Source of the DNA: Rummeliibacillus sp963792445
Lineage (GTDB): Bacteria > Bacillota > Bacilli > Bacillales_A > Planococcaceae
DNA length: 64,000 bases
Direction: 5' to 3'
NCBI GenBank assembly: GCA_963792445.1
Contig: CAWBWO010000005.1
Location: forward strand, 1 to 64,000
Position 1 is the first letter of the stretch; each line of letters begins with the position of its first letter. The notes beneath the pieces are model-generated. The model made no database searches and was not told the origin of the DNA. It saw only the letters and a list, made by a program, of their open reading frames with translations. A program made the position numbers and the translations under genes. Positions 18,069-28,000 of the stretch are shown piece by piece.

Positions 18069-19394
18069 GTGAAGAAAGCTGTATATTCTTTTTTAGCCGT
18101 AGGGACTGCAGCGCTTGTCGTAAATGCACATGATGCCGAAGCGAGCTCCAATACATATAAGGTTAAAAGTGGCGATTCTTTATATGTGATTGCACAAAAA
18201 TATCATACAACCGTTACCCAACTCAAAAAGCTAAATAATCTGAACGGAGATATGATTTATGTAGGACAATCTTTAAATACAAAGGGTCAAGCAATTACAA
18301 AAGTAAGTAAGACCACAGCTGTCAAAAAAACTACTACGCCAAAACAGTCAACAACTTATAAAGTAAAATCAGGTGATTATGTAGCGAAGATTGCCGCAGA
18401 ACATCATATTTCTCTATCAGCTCTTATGCAAGCAAATAATCTCAAGAATGATAGGATCTACGTCGGTCAAACATTGAAAATACCTGGTTCTTCGATTGTA
18501 GAAGTTGCGAGTATATCAAATAGCAATAAAGCATCTACTAATAAAAAAAGTACAACTAGTAAAACATCTACTAAAACAGTTTCCTACAAAGTGAAATCAG
18601 GTGACTATTTAGCGAAGATTGCCTCAACATTTCATGTAACGATTTCGGCTATTCAAAAAAGCAATAACCTAAAAAACAATACAATCTATGTTGGACAAAC
18701 GTTGAAGATTCCTGGAGTTAGTTCAAGTACTACTTCTAGTACTACGCAAAAACCTAGCTCAACTACCAAAGCACCAACTAAAACACCTTCGACTAATGAG
18801 ACAAATCATACAGTCATCGCTGGTGAAACACTATCAATCATTGCCTATCACTACGGCATTACGATTACACAGTTAAAATCTTGGAACGGATTAACTTCTG
18901 ATATCATTCGTGTTGGACAAGTTTTATCAGTCAAAAACTCTGCTAGCACGAGTCAACAACAATTAGAAAACACAACATCTGTTTCAAATCCAACTATAAA
19001 TACACAGCCATCTTCTAATGCTGTGAAAAACGCTGTGACAGTAGCTCTTTCTCTAAAAGGTATTCCCTACGTTTGGGGTGGTTCATCAACAAGCGGCTTT
19101 GATTGCAGCGGCTTTATCTATTATGTTTACAAACAAGCTGGATACAATAACATATCGCGCACAACTGCTGCTGATTATGAAGCACGATCCTACTACGTAT
19201 CGACACCAAAAGTAGGAGATCTAGTATTCTTTAAAAACACTTACAAACAAGGCATATCTCATTTAGGAATCTATATCGGAAACGGCCAATTCGTCCACGC
19301 CGGTGGAGACTATGTCCAAGTCTCATCAGTCAACGACGCCTATTGGAAAAGCCACTTCGATAGCTACAAACGATTCTATGATTTAGACTACTAA
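18069..19394 (+). CDS. Secreted peptidoglycan hydrolase, four LysM plus NlpC/P60
   Basis: About 441 residues from GTG 18069 (AAGGAG at 18055-18060). Signal peptide about 1-27 (ending near DAEAS). LysM repeats start at TYKVKSGDSL, TYKVKSGDYV, SYKVKSGDYL and NHTVIAGETL, separated by Ser/Thr/Lys linkers. The C-terminal NlpC/P60 domain (about 325-441) has catalytic Cys in GFDCSGF and His in GISHLGIYIGNGQFVHAGG. Enzymes of this build (LytE/CwlS class) cut D-glutamyl-meso-DAP bonds at the wall during growth or separation. Own terminator. Confidence 0.94.
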   Translation: MKKAVYSFLAVGTAALVVNAHDAEASSNTYKVKSGDSLYVIAQKYHTTVTQLKKLNNLNGDMIYVGQSLNTKGQAITKVSKTTAVKKTTTPKQSTTYKVKSGDYVAKIAAEHHISLSALMQANNLKNDRIYVGQTLKIPGSSIVEVASISNSNKASTNKKSTTSKTSTKTVSYKVKSGDYLAKIASTFHVTISAIQKSNNLKNNTIYVGQTLKIPGVSSSTTSSTTQKPSSTTKAPTKTPSTNETNHTVIAGETLSIIAYHYGITITQLKSWNGLTSDIIRVGQVLSVKNSASTSQQQLENTTSVSNPTINTQPSSNAVKNAVTVALSLKGIPYVWGGSSTSGFDCSGFIYYVYKQAGYNNISRTTAADYEARSYYVSTPKVGDLVFFKNTYKQGISHLGIYIGNGQFVHAGGDYVQVSSVNDAYWKSHFDSYKRFYDLDY

Positions 19395-19408
19395 TATTGA
19401 TATATTTT

Positions 19409-19449
19409 AAGAGATCGTATCAGATAACAGCTGATGCGGTCTCTTTTTT
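19409..19449 (+). terminator. Terminator after the four-LysM hydrolase
   Basis: Imperfect stem of AGAGATCGTATCAG with CTGATGCGGTCTCT, followed by six T. Confidence 0.85.
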
Positions 19450-19720
19450 GTTACATAGTATTCCCTTTTTCCAAAGTCAATATCCAAATCTACCGATAAA
19501 TTAGTATAAAAATCTACAAAATCCGCCATTTTCCCCTATGAAACCCCTAATCTCTACCTGTTGTTACAAAACTGTAATACAACTGTAAACGAAATACGGT
19601 TGTTCCATTATCAGATTTTTTATAAAGTTATAAATGTAAGAACAACGTAAACAAGAAACAAGAATATTATCGAAAAAACAATACATATTAAACATTCACT
19701 AGAATAGTTGGAGGAATACG

Positions 19721-20458
19721 ATGAATACGAAAGCAATATTTACAGCAATCGCTTCAGGTGCATTAGCATTAACAATTGGTTTTGGACAGGCAAAAGCCGC
19801 AGAAAATGTTGAAACAACAGCAAATGGATCAAATAATAACGAAATCACTATGGTATCTTCTTCTCAAGCAACTGCCATTAGCGGAAAATATCACGTTACT
19901 GCTAGTTCACTAACTTTACGTGCAAATGCTACTACAAACTCTAAAGCATTAGCTTATATCAGTAAAAATACAACAGTAAGTGCAAAATACAAAAAAGTCG
20001 TTGGTAGCAAAACTTGGTTTAAAGTTACTGTCAAAGGTAAAACAGGCTGGATGTCAGCTGCTTACCTAAAAAAAGGATCAGGCGTTAAGAAAACATCTGA
20101 AAGCAATGCATTAAGCGACATCGTAAACACTGGTAAACAATATCTTGGAGTTCCTTACGTATATGGTGGTACTACTCCTGCTGGTTTTGACTGCAGCGGT
20201 TTTACTCGCTATGTTTACGCTAAACACGGTATCTCTTTACCACGTACAAGCCGTGCACAACGCGCTGCTGTTAAATATACAAGCAACCCACAACCAGGAG
20301 ATTTAGTATTCTTCAACGTTGGTGGCGGTGCTATCACTCACGTTGCAATCTATGCTGGTAACGGCATGTTAGTACACGCAGCAGGCAATCGTGTTCAATT
20401 CCAAACAATGAGCACTTACTGGAAATATTACGTACACAGCTACGGCACAGTTAGATAA
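19721..20458 (+). CDS. Secreted SH3b plus NlpC/P60 endopeptidase
   Basis: 245 residues: signal peptide about 1-26 (cut near AKAAEN), one bacterial SH3 domain (about 55-120; LTLRANATTNSKALAYI, WFKVTVKGKTGWM), and an NlpC/P60 domain (about 128-245) with Cys in GFDCSGF, His in ITHVAIYAGNGMLVHAAG and a third polar position after it. Likely a wall gamma-D-Glu-diamino-acid endopeptidase. ATG 19721 is preceded by TTGGAGGAATACG. Transcribed alone. Confidence 0.94.
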   Translation: MNTKAIFTAIASGALALTIGFGQAKAAENVETTANGSNNNEITMVSSSQATAISGKYHVTASSLTLRANATTNSKALAYISKNTTVSAKYKKVVGSKTWFKVTVKGKTGWMSAAYLKKGSGVKKTSESNALSDIVNTGKQYLGVPYVYGGTTPAGFDCSGFTRYVYAKHGISLPRTSRAQRAAVKYTSNPQPGDLVFFNVGGGAITHVAIYAGNGMLVHAAGNRVQFQTMSTYWKYYVHSYGTVR

Positions 20459-20495
20459 TTAAATTGTATAACCTCAACTATTCATTCAACAATCT

Positions 20496-20529
20496 AACCC
20501 TAAGCAAAAAAATTGCTTAGGGTTTTTTA
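20496..20529 (+). terminator. Terminator after the SH3b-NlpC/P60 gene
   Basis: Perfect 12-bp stem AACCCTAAGCAA / TTGCTTAGGGTT then a T run. Confidence 0.95.
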
Positions 20530-20803
20530 TTGCTTTTATTTCATAATACAGTTTTTTAGTTTCAAGAGAGATTTGCTGTATTCCCCTATCAGTCCACATT
20601 CTTTCATAATAATCGTCACTCTGAAGAAGTATAAGAGTGATTTTTCTCGCATCACCTAACTATTGAAAGAACCTTAAATCCTTACAATACAGTCTTAGTA
20701 GATTTGCGAATCACTACAATCAACTCATTAATTTAGACTATTCTAGCATCACTACAAAACACTTTCATATAAGCCACTGAATAACAATGAATATTAGTTT
20801 TCT

Positions 20804-20842
20804 AAAAACAACAACCCCAGGCCACTGGACCTGGGGTTGCTC
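20804..20842 (-). terminator. Terminator of the HtrA-like gene
   Basis: CAACCCCAG / CTGGGGTTG stem, just past the stop at 20849. The minus-strand T run is interrupted. Confidence 0.75.
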
Positions 20843-20848
20843 TAATTA

Positions 20849-22378
20849 TTATGGATTTGTTGAGGTTGTATCACTATTCGTAGTATCTTGACCATTTTGA
20901 GCATCATTATTATTATTAACGCTACGTTTATTTAATTTTGTATCTTCATTCGTTGTAGTATTTTGATCTTCCGTTGTTTTGGCAGGATCATCTTTTGTTG
21001 ATTGAGTATCTATAATTGCTGGTTGATTATCGTCAGATGAGCTTGTGATTTCAATGTTTTTAAATTGATAATCACCATAATCATCAATCACGATTGTATA
21101 GATAATGGTTTCTTTTAGTTTATGTTCTTCCTGCGTTGTTTTATCGTTGTAAACAAAAGTTGAATTAACTTCTGCTGTTGCATATTCATCGTATATGTTT
21201 ATTTTACCAATTTTATGTTGTAAGCTTTTGTACTTCTTTTCTTCTGTTGAATAACCATCAACCATCTTTTTAGCTGTATTGATGGCATCGCTACCTGGTA
21301 AAATATATGTTTCATAGTAGTTTTGCGCTTTGTTTTTAATCGCGTATGGGAATAATTCGTAAAAGCCATCCACGTAATCTTTAATTAGGTTTTTACCCAA
21401 ATAAGCTTGGTCTTTATGGTTATCAGAAAAGTCTTGTTCATTATTTAGGTCAATTTTAACATCTTTGTTTGACCAATTTGTAATAAGCGACATAATCTTG
21501 CTTATTGGTATTGCATAACCAATTTCAGGTTGGTCAGTAAGTATAATTGAGTTAATCCCGATGACGTTACCAGTTTGAGCATTAATCAATGGGCCGCCAC
21601 TTGAGCCTGAGTGTAGGCGAGCTGTCATCTCATACAAACCACTATAGTCATATTCATCCGTAAAATCAGCACCGATACTTGTGATTTTACCTTCTGTTGC
21701 AGTACCGCCCTTATTATTCGGACTACCAATAGCGATAACTGGTGTTTCTACTTTTGCAGGAGCTGTATCCAATACAAGTGGGTCTTTCCCTGCTAAATCA
21801 GGAACTCGGATTAATGCAACGTCGGTCTTTTTAGAAATTCCAATGACTTGTCCTTCAAACTCTTGACCATGTTCATTTGTCACAAATACATAAGAGGCAT
21901 CTTTGGCAACGTGCGCATTTGTAATGATATCCCCTTTTTTATTGAACAAAAATCCTGAGCCTTGTTGAAGATCCGTATAAACGGTATATACTTGCGTTTT
22001 CGCATTGGCAATGATGGCAGATGTATCATTTTTCGGCATAATGACATCTGTCTTATCCTTTGTCGTTGTATCACTAGTAGTTGGTTGAATACTCTTGGTG
22101 ACGGTCCCCTCTTTATGCGTGACCGCTACGGTTTCCTTTTTAGGTTCCTCTGTATCCTGCTTTTTATCAATAGGCTCTTCTTTCGTCGCCTTATGAATCG
22201 TTTGTACTTTTATGTTGTCATTATCATTTGCTGCTGTATCATTTTTTGTTAGGAGCAAATATGCACCCGTAATCACTGCTAATACCAAAATGATGGAAAC
22301 AGCAATTCTTTTTATGGATGCTTTCTTTGGTTGATATCGGCGATTATTCGTCACTTCACATCCACTTCCTATTCTCAA
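20849..22378 (-). CDS. Membrane-anchored trypsin-like serine protease (HtrA type, no PDZ)
   Basis: 509 residues from ATG; GTG 22354 (codon 9) has the better ribosome site (AGGAAGTGGA). One membrane helix (about 24-44), a Thr/Lys linker, then an S1 protease domain with His156 (ITNAHVAKD), Asp186 (KKTDVALIRV) and Ser260 (HSGSSGGPLI) in ATG numbering. After the protease there is no PDZ domain. Instead an alpha/beta region (about 310-435) of unknown role is followed by an Asn/Thr-rich tail. Likely acts outside the membrane on surface or misfolded proteins. The lone-protease layout differs from HtrA/HtrB of B. subtilis. Confidence 0.88.
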   Translation of the reverse strand: MRIGSGCEVTNNRRYQPKKASIKRIAVSIILVLAVITGAYLLLTKNDTAANDNDNIKVQTIHKATKEEPIDKKQDTEEPKKETVAVTHKEGTVTKSIQPTTSDTTTKDKTDVIMPKNDTSAIIANAKTQVYTVYTDLQQGSGFLFNKKGDIITNAHVAKDASYVFVTNEHGQEFEGQVIGISKKTDVALIRVPDLAGKDPLVLDTAPAKVETPVIAIGSPNNKGGTATEGKITSIGADFTDEYDYSGLYEMTARLHSGSSGGPLINAQTGNVIGINSIILTDQPEIGYAIPISKIMSLITNWSNKDVKIDLNNEQDFSDNHKDQAYLGKNLIKDYVDGFYELFPYAIKNKAQNYYETYILPGSDAINTAKKMVDGYSTEEKKYKSLQHKIGKINIYDEYATAEVNSTFVYNDKTTQEEHKLKETIIYTIVIDDYGDYQFKNIEITSSSDDNQPAIIDTQSTKDDPAKTTEDQNTTTNEDTKLNKRSVNNNNDAQNGQDTTNSDTTSTNP

Positions 22379-22639
22379 ATTCTTTATAATATATAGACGG
22401 ATGAATAATACCTAAAGTTTCAAAATGACTATAAGAATCATCGTTCTATTCAATTTTAACAAAGACTATCATAGCACAATTTCATTAAAATAGAGTGAGA
22501 AATTTTGATTATTATTTAGAAAAATTCTCCTATTATGTTCTACCCTATTTTATAGATAATATGCATGGAAATTTAGAAAAAGTTAAGAAAATTTGGACTG
22601 GGGGTTACTGTCATTTAGGGGGTTTTTTCCTCTTTAGGT

Positions 22640-23030
22640 ATATTGTTGCAGTTTGGATTTTTTGTTACCATTTTGAGCTAGGTTGTTGCTGTTTTTGGGG
22701 AGATTGTTGCTTTTTTAGTTGGGGTTGTTGCCTTTTTCGGTAGATTGTTGCTGCTCAATTTTTTTGTTAATTTCCTATTTTGTAGCTCATGTTGTTGCTC
22801 TTTTTGAGGAGATTGTTGCTTTTTTAGTCGAGGTTGTTGCCTTTTTTGGTTGATTGTTGCCGCTCAAGTTTTTGTTGCCTTTTCGAGCTATGTTGTTGCT
22901 CTTTTTGAGGAGATTGTTGCTTTTTTAGTCGAGGTTGTTGCCTTTTCGAATTTTTGTTGCCTTTTCGAGCTATGTTGTTGCTCTTTTTGGGAGATTGTTG
23001 CTTTTATAGTCGTATTTGTTGCTTCACAAA
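22640..23030. repeat. 21-bp array, GTTGTTGC family, large copy
   Basis: Nineteen word positions. The fourth base of GTTGC falls at 22648, 22667, 22688, 22709, 22730, 22750, 22769, 22797, 22818, 22839, 22859, 22877, 22898, 22919, 22940, 22959, 22980, 23000 and 23021. Steps are mostly 21 (range 18-21, one of 28). Block 22791-22859 recurs almost unchanged 101 bp later. It fills the divergent spacer between the protease and tagA. Short frames through it give Cys/Phe-rich nonsense. Confidence 0.85.
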
Positions 23031-23201
23031 TTTAATTTACAAATCATAGGATTTTTAGGAATCATTTTGCATGTCTTTTTCGTCATATTAGTGTTCATTT
23101 TTATTGGTTTAGTGTTTTCCGTTTTGAATCCTCATTTGAAGTTATGATTATGTAGTATATAATAGAAGATATTATTTCTGAGTATGTGGAAAGGTACGAT
23201 T

Positions 23202-23924
23202 ATGAAGAAGATAGATATACTTGGGATTCCGGTGGTTGATACGACGAAGGCTGAGTTTGTGGAGCATGTGATTGATGAGATGCAAAATTGCACAAAGCCG
23301 ATTTGTATTGTGACGGCCAATCCTGAAATTATTATGTTAGCAAAGGAAAATAAGGTGTATGAAGAGTGTTTGTTGAACTCTAATTATGTCGTTGCGGATG
23401 GAATCGGTGTTGTCATCGGATCTAAAATTCTTGGTACGCCATTGAAGGAACGTATTCCTGGATATGAGTTGGTCCATGATTTTTTGAGAACGGCAAACAA
23501 AAATTATAACCGCTTCTTCTTTTATGGTGGCAAACCTGGGATTGCTGAGCGAGCTGCAGAAAATGCGAAGGCTTTGTATCCGCATATTAACATTGTTGGT
23601 GTTGCGGATGGATATGGTGGCGATGGAGATGGTGATGAAGTTGCTGAGAAGATTGAAGCACTTCAACCTAATTTTATTTTTGTAGCTACTGGTGCCCCAT
23701 CACAAGAGGAATGGATTGCAAAACATCGTGACAAGTTTGCAAACGCTATCATGATGGGAATTGGCGGTAGTCTTGATGTTTTATCTGGTACTGTGGAGCG
23801 AGCTCCTGAATTTTTTATCAAACTAAATCTTGAATGGTTCTACCGATTAATCACACAACCAACACGCTTCAAACGTATGTTGAAAATCCCGGAATTTCTA
23901 TTAGAAGTAAAGAAATCAAAATAA
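23202..23924 (+). CDS. tagA: WecG/TagA/CpsF family glycosyltransferase, likely TagA
   Basis: 240 residues from ATG 23202 (AAAGG upstream; the frame is open to an earlier ATG at 23184). Whole length is one WecG/TagA domain: ILGIPVVDTTKAEFVE, TANPEIIMLA, VADGIGVVIGSKILG, RIPGYELVHDFL, FFYGGKPGIAERA, VATGAPSQEEWIAKH and GIGGSLDVLSGTVERAPEF. TagA adds ManNAc to the undecaprenyl-PP-GlcNAc made by TagO, forming the teichoic-acid linkage unit. It is not in an operon with other tag genes here. Transcribed alone. Confidence 0.92.
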   Translation: MKKIDILGIPVVDTTKAEFVEHVIDEMQNCTKPICIVTANPEIIMLAKENKVYEECLLNSNYVVADGIGVVIGSKILGTPLKERIPGYELVHDFLRTANKNYNRFFFYGGKPGIAERAAENAKALYPHINIVGVADGYGGDGDGDEVAEKIEALQPNFIFVATGAPSQEEWIAKHRDKFANAIMMGIGGSLDVLSGTVERAPEFFIKLNLEWFYRLITQPTRFKRMLKIPEFLLEVKKSK

Positions 23925-23929
23925 TGATT

Positions 23930-23958
23930 GAAAGCCAGCCTTTAAGCTGGCTTTTTTT
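23930..23958 (+). terminator. Terminator of tagA
   Basis: AAAGCCAGC / GCTGGCTTT stem followed by T run. Confidence 0.93.
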
Positions 23959-23968
23959 AATGAAAAAT

Positions 23969-24934
23969 TTAATTTTTAAAAAGGGGTTTTTGATAGTCAT
24001 AATGATACACTCTATTCCATGTATTTCCCTCTGTTGTTAAATTCATATGACTAAATAGTTTTGAAATATAGTATTTATTCTCAATCCCTAAGAATTCTCT
24101 GCACTCTTTATTCGTTATAGTTGAATTGAAAATGATAAACCAATCATGCATCGCTTGTTCAATAAACTTTTTCTTGGAACAACCGCAGGCAGGACAGTGC
24201 CTAATAGGATTTACCTTAAGGTCAATGATATTACCGCATCGACAGATAATTCCTTCGATAATTTCAGTATTGGAATTAACTTTCTTTAATAAAGGGAAAG
24301 GGTTATATGGTTTATTCAATGTTTGGAGTTGTTTTGCAACATTTTCAAGTTCTTGCTTTGTAAGGACCAATGGATTCTTATCCAGCTGTTCAAGATAGCT
24401 AGAAATTTGTTTTGGAAATAGTACTTCAACTTTTTTTGGTCGTTGTTCAATTTTCGTATTACTATTAGCAAAAATAATTTTAGAGTATAAGGGTAGTTGA
24501 ATGTTTTGTTTGTCAAATAAATACTGAACACTATTTGACGCGCGTATAACCTGGCTTTGGGGACACTCATAAATTTTCTCATTGCCTTCTACGCTTTGGG
24601 ATAGTTGGAAGGGGTTCTCAAGGAATTTGATGGTACCTCGCATATTCTTTACTTCAAATATACAAGAAAAGTTTTGGGTAAGAAGAAAGGCATCCAGTTG
24701 AATATGCCGATTTGGCGAAATTTGCAACTCCGCATTGGGCCAATAGATAAATGGCTCTTCTAAATAGGACTCACGAACAAATTGATCAACAATCATTTCT
24801 CCATGTAGACCAGCTTGTATCGCCTTATGCTGTTGTTGCAGTCGCAAAGCAAGTTCAGAATCCTGATCCGGAATTCTAAGTAATAGCCTCTCAATCGCCG
24901 CCAGCTTCGGAGGCTTCTTTCTTTCAATGATGAT
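23969..24934 (-). CDS. NERD domain (nuclease-related) protein, unusual start
   Basis: About 321 residues. The frame is open upstream of the first standard start (TTG 24847), and the extra 29 residues read I-I-E-R-K-K-P-P-K-L..., the usual opening of Bacillales NERD proteins, which begin M-I-I-x-x-R-K-K-P. The codon where M is expected is ATC at 24934, six bases after GAGGTGG, so either a rare start or a changed base is involved. The NERD domain (GLHGEMIVDQF, LDAFLL, FEVKN) keeps the D...ExK nuclease-like pattern. A C-terminal part has CRCG...CPACGC, a zinc ribbon. Function unknown; DNA processing is only inferred. Confidence 0.85.
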   Translation of the reverse strand: MIIERKKPPKLAAIERLLLRIPDQDSELALRLQQQHKAIQAGLHGEMIVDQFVRESYLEEPFIYWPNAELQISPNRHIQLDAFLLTQNFSCIFEVKNMRGTIKFLENPFQLSQSVEGNEKIYECPQSQVIRASNSVQYLFDKQNIQLPLYSKIIFANSNTKIEQRPKKVEVLFPKQISSYLEQLDKNPLVLTKQELENVAKQLQTLNKPYNPFPLLKKVNSNTEIIEGIICRCGNIIDLKVNPIRHCPACGCSKKKFIEQAMHDWFIIFNSTITNKECREFLGIENKYYISKLFSHMNLTTEGNTWNRVYHYDYQKPLFKN

Positions 24935-25025
24935 TTGGCTCCACCTCTTTCTATTTGATTAGTTTTAATTTACTAGATTTTGGATTGTGGTGCAAATAAT
25001 TGAATTTCATTTTAGATTTCAAATT

Positions 25026-25070
25026 AAAAAGAGGTTGCCCATAGTCTATTGACTTTAGGGCAACCTCTTC
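25026..25070 (-). terminator. Terminator of the large surface protein gene
   Basis: AGAGGTTGCCC / GGGCAACCTCT stem followed by T run on the minus strand. Confidence 0.92.
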
Positions 25071-25090
25071 TAATTTAGTTATTAGAATTA

Positions 25091-28000
25091 TTATTGAACT
25101 GGAGTTACTTCTTGGTTAGTTACAGTAACAGTTACTTTTACAGTATCGTTGCCATATTTAGCATAAACTGTAGCAGTACCGTTATTAACTGGAGTGATTG
25201 TTGAACCACTTACAGTTACTACTGATTTATCACCAGATGATAATGTAGGAGTAACATCAATTGCTTCGCCAAATTGATTGACACCTTCAAATGCTAAGTC
25301 TTTAGTTTGATCGTTTACTGTGATAGAAACAGCATTAGCTGGAGCATCTTGAGCAGTTGTTAGTTTTAATCCAGATACATATACAGGAGTAAAGCCATCA
25401 ACTGTTACAGTTGTAGTTGCTGCTTTTAAGTTTGCAGATTCAACTTGTGCTTCTACAGCGATTTTCAAATTAACAATAGCTTGATCGTCAGCACCAGTTA
25501 CTTTTAATACTCCATTATCAACAGTTACTTTAACTGTATTTGTTACACCATTTACAGTTGAAGTGAATGTATTGTTAGCAGATTTAGAGTATACATTACC
25601 ATTAACGTCTTTTACAGATTTTACAGACCATGTTAAATCTGTATTAGCAACAGATACTTTGTTACCTTCAGTATCTTTAACAGTTGTTTTAGCTGCTAAA
25701 TTAACACCAGTTTTTGCTGTTTCAGCTGAAGTTAATGCAGTATCAGCAATGCTAATTGAGCTAATTGCTTCATCAGCAGATGCTACAGTGAAGTTTTGAG
25801 TTGCTGATTTAGTAACAGCAGTTGGCGACCTTGAACTACATTAAATGTTGCAGTAGTTGAACCTTTTGCGTCACCTTTTACAATTACTTTATAGCCAAGT
25901 AATTTGTCGTTCTATCTAATACAGGAGTGAAGTCTTGTTTACTCGTCAACTGTTTGTTTAACTAGAGAAACATTAGCATTTTCACTTAAAGTAATACCAT
26001 TTACTTTGTCTTCAGCAACAATATTTCCATATTGATCAACTGGTTTTACAAGAACTTCAGTAGTACCATTTAATACTAGTTTAGAAGAATCTGTTTCTAC
26101 AGTTGTAGCAGTTAATGCACGAGCTGCACCTACAGTTACTTTAAATGATTTAGAAACATTATTATTTTTTACTGTAACAGTATAAGTACCTGCTGGAACT
26201 TTAGCTGATGGATTAACTTTAACAGCATTTAATTTGAATCCATGTTGAATCAAAGTCTGTAATATTACCATTTTGGTCTTTAGTTGCTGTGCCTAGAAGT
26301 TACTAATTCGCTAGCTGTTACTCCTTTGGTAATCCAGCAACAGTTACAGTTGCAGCTTGACCAGCCATTTCAGTACCATCTTGGTCGAAGAATTTAATAG
26401 TATTGTATTTTGCAAAAGTAGAATCATCACCTGCAACAACACCAGTTACGTCAGAACCAGCATCAATAGTAGTTACTACTGAGTCCACTACATTTAATAA
26501 AGCAGTTGATAATTGGTTATCTGCTTCTACGCTTAGACGAGTTTGACCAGCTTTTGATGGAGTGAATTCAACATAAGTTTTACCAGCTTCATCAGAAGTA
26601 ATGTCAGCATTGCTAATTATTGATGTATTTGAAGAAGTAACTGATGCATTTGCTTCAGCAGCTGTTAATACTTCATCATGTTTGTTTTTAAATACGATTT
26701 CTTTTTTCACTGCATTACCAGTTTTTAATTCTTTAGCTGTAAATGACAGTGGGCTGATTGAAGCAACAGTTGCTAATTTTGATGATGTAAATGTGAATGA
26801 TGAACCTTTAATTGCTGTTTCAGCAGTGAATGATTCGCCAACATAAGGTGTTACAGTATATTGCCCTGCTTTAGATGCTGTTGCAGAAACTGTAATATTA
26901 CCATCTTTATCTGTTCCAGTTGTCACTGTTACATCTTCAGCTTTGAATCCTGGAGTTGCTGAAGTTACGCTAAATTTAACGTTTGAAGCTACTAATGCTG
27001 CACCTTCATTTGGTTTTACTGTACCTAGGTCAGCAGATTCGAAGTTATTAGCAGCTGCATTAGCAACAGGAGTTACATGTTAAGCCTGTTAGAGTTGCAG
27101 CATCCTACTGTAATAGTTGCAGAATCTTGAATTTTTGAATCAGCTGCAGAGAATACTTCAATTTTGTATTCACCTGGAGTTGAAGTTTGGAATGAAACTT
27201 TTCCATCAACTGTTTTAAATTGGTGAATCAGTTCCATCAACTGTTACAACTTTACCATTTACTTGGTAAGTTACTGCTGCGTTAGCAATTTGTAGAGTTA
27301 AATTGATCATAACTGCAACATTTAGTGGTGTTGATTCTTTAGCTGGTAAAGAAACTTTTGTTGGATTTACTGTAAGTTTAGAAACTTTTACAGCTTCTGT
27401 AGCCCCTACAGTGTAGTCAAATGTATCTTCAGCTAATGTTTTAGGTGTTGCTGCACCATCAGTGTAAGTTAATGTAACGTTTACAGTGTCGCCTTCATGT
27501 AATGCAGATTGAATTGTTACAATACCGTTATTGTAAGTAGAAGATGTTGATAAACCGTTAACTGTTACTTTTGCAGAAGTATTTGCTGCTGGTAGAGCAA
27601 TTTTTTCACCGTATTGGTCTAATGCTTCAAAAGTAAGTGCTGAATCAGTTGATTTTGCTGCGATACCAGTTGTTACTTTTTCAAATGAAGCAACGTGTGG
27701 TGTTGCAATTTTAGCTACAAAACCAGTTTCAAATTTAGCCCAATTAGAAGTTACAGTGTATTCTTTTGCATCTACTAATTTAGCGTCGCCATCAAGTTTA
27801 AATGATGCTACATCTTTATCAGTGCTTACATAAGTTGCAGTTACTGAAGTTTTGTCAGTAGTCAAAGTGATTTTTTTATCTTTAAGATCTACTTTGAAAT
27901 CGCTTGATAATGGAACAACAACTGTGTTTTCGTTAAGTGCAGTTACAGATTTAAAAGGAATGCCTTCAACTTCAACAGATACTTGAACAGCAGATGCGTT

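Noticed and set aside
22495..23035. Cys/Phe-rich plus-strand proteins
   Set aside because: They are translations of the GTTGTTGC repeat array.
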